Positions 1 to 4,794 of a DNA stretch of 6,918 bases are shown here, in pieces; within the stretch, counting starts at the first letter, position 1; each line of letters starts with the position of its first letter. A model generated the notes under the pieces. It had not been told where the DNA came from and made no database searches. It saw nothing but the letters and a program-made list of their open reading frames with translations. Both the position numbers and the translations under genes were made by a program. The DNA comes from an uncultured Pelolinea sp. (GTDB lineage: Bacteria; Chloroflexota; Anaerolineae; Anaerolineales; Anaerolineaceae). The DNA is taken from NCBI GenBank assembly GCA_937902055.1, contig CALGUJ010000245.1, positions 1-6,918 on the forward strand, in the 5' to 3' direction.

Positions 1-304
1 CCGCGCGGAAGCGCAGGCCTTGGCGGATTTGCTTGTGCAGCGTCGTCTGGCAGCCTGCGTGCAGCTTGTGGATATCGCCAGCACCTATGCCTGGCAGGGG
101 AAGCTGGAACGCGCACCGGAATGCCTGCTGCTGATCAAGACGCGTTCGGCCTTGTACCCGCAGGTGGAGCGATTGCTGCACGAAAAGCATCGTTATGAAT
201 TGCCCGAGGTTTTGCAGATTCCAATCGAGAATGGTTTGCCGGCATACCTGCATTGGATTGATGAGGTTACTTCTGACAACGGAAAAGGAGTGGATGAAAA
301 ATGA
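1..304 (+). CDS. cutA: CutA1-family divalent-cation tolerance protein, 5' partial
   Basis: The reading frame is open from base 2 at the window edge to TGA at 302-304, giving about 100 residues, so only the first 5-15 residues of a normal CutA (about 105-115 aa) are missing. Family landmarks appear in order: the helix segment QRRLAACVQLV with the conserved AAC, then STYAWQGKLE, the strand LLLIKTR, then HRYELPEVLQIPIENG and a terminal YLHWIDEV. CutA1 proteins form very stable trimers in the cytoplasm or periplasm. They were named for copper tolerance in E. coli, but their biochemical role is unsettled. The TTG at 20 is not the true start, because conserved sequence continues upstream of it (RAEAQA). 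The stop overlaps the ATG of the next gene (ATGA), which implies co-transcription and probable translational coupling. Family assignment is secure; function in this organism is not. Confidence 0.93.
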   Translation, partial: RAEAQALADLLVQRRLAACVQLVDIASTYAWQGKLERAPECLLLIKTRSALYPQVERLLHEKHRYELPEVLQIPIENGLPAYLHWIDEVTSDNGKGVDEK

Positions 305-852
305 AGCATAGAAATGTACTGATTGCAGGCGTATTGCTGGTGTGCGTCCTGTTTGTTATCGGATGTTCTCCGCAACCGGAACCTGCGGCGGCCGCGCCGG
401 CACAGACGTTTTCGGAACCCTTTGCGTATTGCGCCGCCGTGAATACAATCGACGCTCCCGACGCGCGTTATACCGGCGATCCGGTGCCGGACGCGGTCAT
501 CGGCGGTTTCATCCGGGCGGCTGAACTGGCGGCGGGAGATGAAGCTTATGATACCTTCCGCCAGACCACCATTTGGCGCTGCATGGATGGCCAAGTCTAT
601 GCCTGCAACTTCGGCGCCAACTTGCCCTGCGACTTAAAAGCGGATACAAACAATGAACCCACGCAAGCAATGAAAGATTTTTGCGCCCAGAATCCCGGCG
701 CGGACACCATCCCCATGAGCGTCACCGGGCACGCCACCATCTACAGTTGGGGCTGCCAGGCGGAAACTCCAATTATCCTGGAGCAGATTGACCAGCCGGA
801 CGCGGCCGGCTACCTGAGCCGCATCTGGTACGCCCTGACCCCTCAGGATTGA
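301..852 (+). CDS. Six-cysteine lipoprotein of unknown function
   Basis: This 183-residue protein has a lipoprotein signal: K2, H3 and R4, a hydrophobic stretch over residues 6-21, then a lipobox VIGC with the lipidated cysteine at residue 22. A Pro/Ala-rich linker (24-35) follows. The globular part (about 37-183) has six cysteines (44, 94, 102, 110, 128, 152), which would allow three disulfides outside the membrane. Distinct segments are TIWRCMDGQVYACNFGANLPC (residues 90-110 overall), a DFCAQNPGAD stretch and a C-terminal GYLSRIWYAL. I do not recognise a named domain; it resembles uncharacterised secreted proteins with paired W-x-C motifs. The start ATG 301 overlaps the cutA stop and has an AAGGAG Shine-Dalgarno at 285-290, ten bases upstream, inside cutA. 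It probably sits on the outer face of the cytoplasmic membrane. No function is assigned. Confidence 0.85.
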   Translation: MKHRNVLIAGVLLVCVLFVIGCSPQPEPAAAAPAQTFSEPFAYCAAVNTIDAPDARYTGDPVPDAVIGGFIRAAELAAGDEAYDTFRQTTIWRCMDGQVYACNFGANLPCDLKADTNNEPTQAMKDFCAQNPGADTIPMSVTGHATIYSWGCQAETPIILEQIDQPDAAGYLSRIWYALTPQD

Positions 853-862
853 TATCCCAAAC

Positions 863-892
863 TTGCCTGCGGCCTGATTCTCGTGCTACTAT
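863..892 (+). promoter_or_regulatory. Candidate sigma-70-type promoter for the 989 gene
   Basis: TTGCCT (863-868) and TACTAT (887-892) are separated by 18 bp, and TG at 884-885 gives an extended -10 (TGc-TACTAT). Transcription would begin near 899, leaving a leader of about 90 nt before the ATG at 989. The -10 lies inside a perfect palindrome (885-901), so access could be controlled. This is predicted from base pattern only. Confidence 0.45.
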
Positions 893-901
893 GATAGTAG
901 C
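885..901. repeat. Perfect 17-bp palindrome (candidate operator)
   Basis: GCTACTATGATAGTAGC has two perfectly complementary 8-base arms around a single central G (893). No T-run follows it and the loop would be only one to three bases, so a terminator is unlikely. The position over the candidate -10 suggests a binding site for a dimeric repressor. No protein in the window can be tied to it, and it does not match the palindrome near the MarR gene. Confidence 0.6.
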
Positions 902-906
902 GACAC

Positions 907-931
907 AGCCTGATTGATTGCGCAGGCTTTT
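907..931 (+). terminator. Weak hairpin with short T-run (terminator or leader structure)
   Basis: AGCCTG (907-912) can pair with CAGGCT (923-928) across a 10-nt loop, and the second arm runs into TTTT (928-931). The stem is 6 bp with a very short U-tract, so termination would be inefficient. It could end the cutA-lipoprotein transcript. If transcription starts near 899, it would instead sit in the leader of the 989 gene and act as an attenuator. Confidence 0.3.
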
Positions 932-975
932 CACTTAACCGCATCGTCACTGGTCTTTGTAAAATTTTGGTTTGC

Positions 976-982
976 AAAGGAG
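976..982 (+). promoter_or_regulatory. Ribosome binding site fixing the ATG 989 start
   Basis: AAAGGAG lies six bases before ATG 989. It favours this start over an in-frame TTG at 914, whose extra 25 residues look like untranslated leader and include no family sequence. Confidence 0.8.
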
Positions 983-988
983 TATACG

Positions 989-1393
989 ATGGGAATGAAA
1001 GTGGGTTTATGGGTCGATCATAGAAAGGCGATCATTGTAAAGCTCACGGAACAGGGGGAAAAAGTGGAGTCGATCAACTCCGGGGCGGAGAAGCAGCTCC
1101 GCCGTTCCAGCGATAATCCTCTGAAAGGGCCGTTCGATGTCTTGCATGTCCCCAAGGATACCGCCCGGCAAAGGATTTTTTCCGGTTACTTGAACACCTA
1201 CTATGATGCGATCATCGCCAGCCTTCAACCTGCTCAAGCAATCCTCATTATCGGCCCCAGTGAAGCCAAGGACGAATTGAAAAAGCAAATGGAGAAATCC
1301 GGGCTGGGTAAGTACGTGGTTGGTGTGGAAACCGCCGGCAGAATGACGGAACGCCAGATTGCCGCCAGGGTACGGCGGTATTTTAGCGAGTAA
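989..1393 (+). CDS. Small eRF1-domain-2-like / 'translational machinery protein' family member
   Basis: The protein has 134 residues and no signal peptide or membrane segment, so it is probably cytoplasmic. Its layout follows the short bacterial proteins annotated as translational machinery or eRF1-domain-2-like: an opening strand GLWVDHRKAIIV (residues 6-17), a basic middle (LRRSSDNP, 37-44), a helix GYLNTYYDAII (66-76), a strand-loop ILIIGPSEAKDEL (85-97), and a C-terminal VVGVETAGRMTERQIA followed by RRYF (110-132). Relatives typically share WLDHREA, GP-x-x-AK-x-E and GVET-x-x-x-x-D signatures near these places. The fold is thought to derive from a release-factor or Pelota-like central domain, and bacterial members have been proposed, not shown, to act at the ribosome or on RNA. 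The start is set by the Shine-Dalgarno at 976-982. It stands alone, with its 3' end facing the convergent regulator gene 33 bp away. Family recognition is from memory of motifs. Confidence 0.7.
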   Translation: MGMKVGLWVDHRKAIIVKLTEQGEKVESINSGAEKQLRRSSDNPLKGPFDVLHVPKDTARQRIFSGYLNTYYDAIIASLQPAQAILIIGPSEAKDELKKQMEKSGLGKYVVGVETAGRMTERQIAARVRRYFSE

Positions 1394-1426
1394 CGATCGC
1401 CAGTCTGCAGAAGTGGTGTAAAAAAT

Positions 1427-2356
1427 CTATAGATCTCGTTCCCAGGTTTCGCTGACCAGATCCTGGCCGAAATCGTGATAGGCTTCGGATTCCATCAATG
1501 TGAACCCGGTTTTTTCGTAGATATGGCGCGCTGCCAGCAGGCAGCTATTGGTCCACAGCGTCATTTTGCGATAGCCGCATTGCCGCGCAAAGCGCAGGCA
1601 TTCCTCCACCAAGCGCCTTCCGATCCCCAATCCGCGCGCCCAAGGTTCCACCAGCAGCATGCGCAACTTGGCAATTTCTCCGGTTTTTTTCACCACAAAA
1701 ACCGAGCCGGCATTTTCACCGTCCACTTCGGCGATCCAGCAGCGTTCCTTTTGAGGATCATAATTTTTAACAAAATCCGCGACGATCCCCGCCACCAATC
1801 CTTCAAACGTCCAATCCCATTGATATTCCTGCGCGTAGAGCGCGCCATGGCGCGCCGCCACCCAACCCAGGTCACCCGGTTGCGGGGGGCGCAGCACATA
1901 TGGGGCTTTGGTTTGCGGTTTTGGCTGGAGCACATCTTCGATGGCGCGCATGGAAGTCACCAGTCGTTCCCGCTTTTGAGGGGAGAGCGGGCTCAACATG
2001 GCTTCGATTTCCTGCTGTGAGCGATTATCCAGCAACGCAAACGCCTGCCTGCCAGGCTCGCTCAATCGCAGGTGGCTTTGACGGCCATCTTTCCTGGATA
2101 CTTCCTTGATGACCAATCCCTTTTTTACGAAAGCGCTAATCATGCGGCTCAAGTATCCGGCATCGAGGTTCAAGAATTTGCCCAATTCCGTTGCGGTGAC
2201 GCCATCCTGCTGCGCCAACTCGTAAATGATCCGCGCTTCGCTTAATGAATAGGGGCTATCCAGCAGGCCTTGCTGCAGCAAGCCGATTTGTCGGGTGTAA
2301 AAACGGTTGAAACTGCGCACGGATCTGGCTGCGTCCGGGAGATTATTATCATTCAT
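1427..2356 (-). CDS. MarR-family regulator fused to GNAT N-acetyltransferase
   Basis: Starting at ATG 2356, the protein has 309 residues and two domains. The N-terminal MarR winged helix (about 10-145) shows YSLSEARIIYELAQ (36-49), ATELGKFLNL (55-64), the recognition helix GYLSRMISAFVKKGL (67-81) and the wing SRKDGRQSHLRL (87-98). A short linker (about 144-152, KPQTK) leads to a GNAT domain (about 153-309). Its acetyl-CoA loop RGLGIG (241-246) follows LRMLLVEPWA, and NSCLLAARHIYEKTGF (270-285) carries the usual late helix with Y280. Such fusions are known as bifunctional HTH/GNAT proteins; the acetyl-transfer substrate is usually unknown. It probably binds the palindromes in the gap ahead of it and represses itself and the divergent methyltransferases. 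Whether acetylation senses or modifies a ligand is open. The ATG at 2428 is rejected because that extension would cover the predicted promoter and operator. Confidence 0.93.
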   Translation of the reverse strand: MNDNNLPDAARSVRSFNRFYTRQIGLLQQGLLDSPYSLSEARIIYELAQQDGVTATELGKFLNLDAGYLSRMISAFVKKGLVIKEVSRKDGRQSHLRLSEPGRQAFALLDNRSQQEIEAMLSPLSPQKRERLVTSMRAIEDVLQPKPQTKAPYVLRPPQPGDLGWVAARHGALYAQEYQWDWTFEGLVAGIVADFVKNYDPQKERCWIAEVDGENAGSVFVVKKTGEIAKLRMLLVEPWARGLGIGRRLVEECLRFARQCGYRKMTLWTNSCLLAARHIYEKTGFTLMESEAYHDFGQDLVSETWERDL

Positions 2357-2360
2357 GATT

Positions 2361-2368
2361 CCACCTTT
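2361..2368 (-). promoter_or_regulatory. Ribosome binding site fixing the ATG 2356 start
   Basis: On the minus strand AAAGGTGG sits four bases before ATG 2356. It selects this start over the upstream in-frame ATG at 2428 and gives a protein that begins directly before the MarR fold. Confidence 0.75.
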
Positions 2369-2386
2369 AAGCTTTTTATATTTGCT

Positions 2387-2415
2387 ATTATCACTTAAAT
2401 ACTTGACTAAGACAA
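2387..2415 (-). promoter_or_regulatory. Promoter of the MarR-GNAT gene
   Basis: Read on the minus strand, TTGTCT (2415-2410) and GATAAT (2392-2387) are spaced by exactly 17 bp, close to the sigma-70 consensus. Transcription would start near 2380, about 24 nt before ATG 2356. The -35 box lies inside the palindrome 2400-2418, as expected for an autorepressor. A second, poorer match upstream (TTGACA 2453-2448, then TATATG 2431-2426) is possible. Confidence 0.65.
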
Positions 2416-2418
2416 GTA
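2400..2418. promoter_or_regulatory. MarR-type operator, near-perfect 19-bp palindrome
   Basis: TACTTGACTAAGACAAGTA is symmetrical about 2409; eight of the nine base pairs match, and only A2406/A2412 fail. It resembles the E. coli MarR site, which begins TACTTGCC and closes with GGCAA. It overlaps the regulator's -35 box and lies 24 bp upstream of the -35 of the methyltransferase promoter. Occupancy should block the regulator's own promoter directly. Confidence 0.65.
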
Positions 2419-2441
2419 ATATTGACATATAGATCAGCTCA

Positions 2442-2470
2442 TTGACCTGTCAAAATTGCGCAAATATTGT
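2442..2470 (+). promoter_or_regulatory. Promoter of the ICMT-like gene pair
   Basis: TTGACC (2442-2447) and TATTGT (2465-2470) are separated by 17 bp. Transcription would begin about 2477, only some five bases before the GTG at 2482, so the message would be almost leaderless. The -35 forms one half of the palindrome TTGACCTGTCAA (2442-2453), which may be a second operator. ATTGAC also occurs at 2421-2426, exactly 20 bp upstream on the same strand. Confidence 0.55.
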
Positions 2471-2481
2471 ATGATAAGGGC

Positions 2482-3165
2482 GTGAATAAAAAACTGTTCA
2501 CCCGCTATGCCGTTCGCGAGGTCATGGGCCTGCTGATCATGGCTGCCGCGTTGTTCATCCCTGCCGGCCGGCTGGATTGGCCGCAAGCCTGGGCGGTGTT
2601 GGGAATCATGCTGGCCTGGGTGGCCGCCACGGCGCTGGTGCTTCTGCGCATCCATCCCGCTTTGATTGCCGAACGCCTCGGCCCGCGCCAGGGCTCCAAG
2701 GGCTGGGACGGCGCCATTATGAGCGCCGTCGGCTTGCTGCAATTGGGGCGCTACATCCTGGCTGGACTGGATCGGCGCTTTGCCTGGAGCGGGTTTTTCC
2801 CAACAGGCCTTCAGCTTGGCGCTTTCCTGGTTGGCGTGGCGGGGTACGCGCTGGTACTCTGGGCGACGGCTTCCAATGCCTTCTTCTCCCAGATCGTGCG
2901 CCTGCAGCCGGAGCGCAACCAGAGCGTCGTTTCGGATGGGCCATATCAGTGGGTGCGGCATCCGGCTTACACTGGCGCGATCCTGTTCGAACTGGCGGCG
3001 CCGCTCCTGCTGGAATCCTGGCCGGCTTTCTTTGTCAGTCTGGCGACCGTTTTTCTGTTGATTCTGCGCACTTATCTGGAGGATCATACGCTGCAATCCG
3101 AACTGGCAGGTTATGCGGATTATGCCGGACGCGTGCGCTACCGCCTGCTGCCCGGCCTGTGGTAA
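2482..3165 (+). CDS. ICMT/PEMT-like integral membrane methyltransferase (first of two)
   Basis: Starting at GTG 2482, this 227-residue protein has about five hydrophobic segments (near 14-28, 37-56, 79-95, 111-129 and 168-195). The C-terminal half carries the catalytic signature of isoprenylcysteine carboxyl methyltransferase-like enzymes: SDGPYQWVRHPAYTG (151-165, with RHPxY at 159-163), then LRTYLED (195-201) and ELAGYADYAGRVRYRLLPG (207-225). In the family these C-terminal motifs bind S-adenosylmethionine next to the membrane. Bacteria lack classical CaaX prenyl proteins, so the substrate is probably a lipid or small hydrophobic molecule, and it is unknown here. GTG 2482 is preferred to the TTG at 2467, which falls within the predicted -10 box; no convincing Shine-Dalgarno is present. 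It heads a two-gene unit with its paralogue, 41 bp downstream, and lies divergent from the MarR-GNAT regulator. Confidence 0.88.
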   Translation: MNKKLFTRYAVREVMGLLIMAAALFIPAGRLDWPQAWAVLGIMLAWVAATALVLLRIHPALIAERLGPRQGSKGWDGAIMSAVGLLQLGRYILAGLDRRFAWSGFFPTGLQLGAFLVGVAGYALVLWATASNAFFSQIVRLQPERNQSVVSDGPYQWVRHPAYTGAILFELAAPLLLESWPAFFVSLATVFLLILRTYLEDHTLQSELAGYADYAGRVRYRLLPGLW

Positions 3166-3206
3166 CATTTCGGTATTCCGGAACTTTGTGCAATGCGAGG
3201 GATAGG

Positions 3207-3905
3207 ATGGAACAGAAGAAAAAAACTTTGACTATTACCAACTGGATTCAGATTTTTTTATTTTTGATATTTTTCCCCATGCTGCCGCTGCTGCTTTCCG
3301 GGCGTTGGGATTGGTGGGAAGCCTGGGTGTACGCGCTGGCATGCATGGTCAACTTTTTAGCCAGCCGCCTGCTGATCGCCCGCAAAAACCCCGATCTGCT
3401 CGCCGAACGCGGCAAGTTCATGCAGCATGAGAACACCCAGCGCTGGGATAAATATCTCGCCCCGCTGGTGGGACTTGGCGGCAACCTCATTCCGCTGGTC
3501 ATGGGGTTGGAAGCTTATTATGGCCAGGCGCACGTCTTCAATCTGTTCCCGAAAATCATTGCGATAATCCTCTTTCTGGGCGGATTTGCCTGGAGTTCCT
3601 GGGCGTTGGTCGAAAACCGCTTCTTCTCGGGCATGGTGCGCCTGCAGAGCGACCGCGGGCATCAGGTCATTTCCAGCGGCCCTTATGCTTTCATGCGCCA
3701 CCCGGGGTATGCCGGCGCGCTGCTGGTGTATCTGGTTACGCCCATCTTTATGGATTCGTTGTGGGCCTACCTGCCGGCCGGGCTGCTGACGGTTGTGCTA
3801 GTCATCCGCACCCACCTGGAGGATAATTTTCTGCAGGCGCAGTTGCCGGGGTATAGAGAATATACCCAAAAGGTGCGTTACCGCCTGATACCGGGTATCT
3901 GGTAA
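3207..3905 (+). CDS. ICMT/PEMT-like integral membrane methyltransferase (second of two)
   Basis: The protein has 232 residues, with hydrophobic segments near 14-31, 38-52, 85-100, 115-134 and 170-200. It is homologous to the preceding protein, most clearly in the C-terminal half: MVRLQSDRGHQVISSGPY (143-160), RHPGYAG (164-170), IRTHLED (200-206) and KVRYRLIPGIW (222-232). N-terminal parts share the RxDWxxAW and NPDLLAER-type stretches seen in both copies (here 33-40 and 61-68). The start ATG 3207 has GAGGG at 3197-3201, five bases upstream. The copies have diverged substantially, so this is an old duplication, perhaps giving different substrates or a heteromer. It is probably transcribed with the first copy, because the 41-bp gap shows no terminator or clear promoter. 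Confidence 0.9.
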   Translation: MEQKKKTLTITNWIQIFLFLIFFPMLPLLLSGRWDWWEAWVYALACMVNFLASRLLIARKNPDLLAERGKFMQHENTQRWDKYLAPLVGLGGNLIPLVMGLEAYYGQAHVFNLFPKIIAIILFLGGFAWSSWALVENRFFSGMVRLQSDRGHQVISSGPYAFMRHPGYAGALLVYLVTPIFMDSLWAYLPAGLLTVVLVIRTHLEDNFLQAQLPGYREYTQKVRYRLIPGIW

Positions 3906-3933
3906 TCTTTCCAAATTTCAAATCTTATTCTGT

Positions 3934-3961
3934 TTGCTCGCTGTGCCGAGTTTGGTATCAT
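3934..3961 (+). promoter_or_regulatory. Candidate promoter for the HAD phosphatase gene
   Basis: TTGCTC (3934-3939) and TATCAT (3956-3961) are 16 bp apart, and TGG immediately before the -10 makes an extended -10 box. The start site would be near 3968, leaving about 78 nt of leader. Elsewhere in the 3906-4045 gap I see only a weak CTCG/CGAG stem (3937-3950) and an eight-codon reading frame (4011-4037). Confidence 0.4.
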
Positions 3962-4045
3962 TATGCAGCTTTTTGAAAGGGTACTGATATCGAGCGGGCA
4001 GTTTTTTAAAATGTCTGAATTCGTCGAACGGTATTGATTGATTGA

Positions 4046-4762
4046 ATGGCATTGGCAATTTTTGATTTGGACGACACCCTGGTGGATTGTGACAGCGAGG
4101 GTCTCTGGCTGAAATTCATGGTGGAGCGCGGTTTGGTCGATGCGCAGGCCATCCAGCGCGTGGTCGAGTTCACCCAAACCTACGCGGTCGGTCAAATGGA
4201 TTTCGACCAGTACGAAGTATTTTTCCTGAATTTATTCAAGGATTTGCCGGCCGATACCTTACGGGAATCATTGGCCGGATTTCTCCAATTGGTGCGTTCT
4301 CACCTGCGCCCTGAAGTGCTCGAACGCCTGAACCGGCACCGCGCGCAGGGGGACAGGATCCTGCTGATCACGGCCACCAGCGTTTTTCTCTCGCGCCCGA
4401 TCGCGGATCTGCTGGGCGTGGCGGATCTGATCGCGACACAAAGCGAATTGGACACCGAAGGCCGTCCTACCGGTAAGATCATTGGCACCATTCCCTTTCA
4501 GGCGAGAAAAGTGATTTTGCTGGATGCCTGGCTGCGCGAGAACGGATGTTCGTTGGAGGATAGCTGGGGTTACAGCGATTCCTGCAATGATTTGCCTTTC
4601 CTGCAAAAAGCAGCCCATCCGGTGGCGGTGGCTCCCGATAAGATTCTGCGGGATCACGCCCTGAAACATGGCTGGGAGATCTTGCTGGATGGGGGCGGCG
4701 GAGTTCTGAAGGAATTTATCGACCTGAACACCGATCTGGTGGGAAATTCCTGTGATCGTTGA
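4046..4762 (+). CDS. HAD-superfamily subfamily IB phosphatase (SerB-like)
   Basis: This 238-residue cytoplasmic protein has all four HAD motifs. Motif I is FDLDDTLVD (6-14), with D7 the likely nucleophile and D9 the general acid/base. Motif II is LLITAT (106-111) with T109. Motif III is a lysine, probably K155 in QARKVILLDAW. Motif IV is GYSDSCNDLPFL (175-186), with D178 and D182 binding Mg2+. The helical insert after motif I (about 15-100) is a type C1 cap, and the HPVAVAPD tail after motif IV (191-198) is typical of the family IB group related to phosphoserine phosphatase. The substrate cannot be read from sequence: it could be phosphoserine or another small phosphomonoester. A TGA directly abuts ATG 4046, so no upstream start is possible. 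No good Shine-Dalgarno precedes it, only TTGATTGATTGA. It converges with the FAD oxidoreductase gene, 32 bp away. Confidence 0.9.
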   Translation: MALAIFDLDDTLVDCDSEGLWLKFMVERGLVDAQAIQRVVEFTQTYAVGQMDFDQYEVFFLNLFKDLPADTLRESLAGFLQLVRSHLRPEVLERLNRHRAQGDRILLITATSVFLSRPIADLLGVADLIATQSELDTEGRPTGKIIGTIPFQARKVILLDAWLRENGCSLEDSWGYSDSCNDLPFLQKAAHPVAVAPDKILRDHALKHGWEILLDGGGGVLKEFIDLNTDLVGNSCDR

Positions 4763-4794
4763 TTAGCGCCGCCTATTCTTCATCTCTGTGCTCC

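Noticed and set aside
914..988. N-terminal extension of the eRF1-like protein from TTG 914
   Set aside because: The 25 extra residues match no family feature, and a strong AAAGGAG precedes ATG 989.
2357..2428. N-terminal extension of the MarR-GNAT protein from ATG 2428
   Set aside because: It would translate the promoter and operator region. AAAGGTGG upstream of ATG 2356 gives a better start and a normal MarR N-terminus.
2434..3168. Long antisense frame (244 codons) across the first methyltransferase
   Set aside because: Composition is a Gln/Arg-rich shadow of the GC-rich gene; there is no ribosome site and no recognisable motif.
2577..3206. Open frame upstream of the second methyltransferase that would make a 442-residue fusion
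   Set aside because: It overlaps the first methyltransferase in another frame, its translation is Gly/Arg/Ala-rich with no domain, and ATG 3207 has its own ribosome site.
3937..3953. Terminator after the methyltransferase pair (CTCG ... CGAG then TTT)
   Set aside because: A four-base stem and three Ts are too weak; the same bases also fit a candidate promoter spacer.
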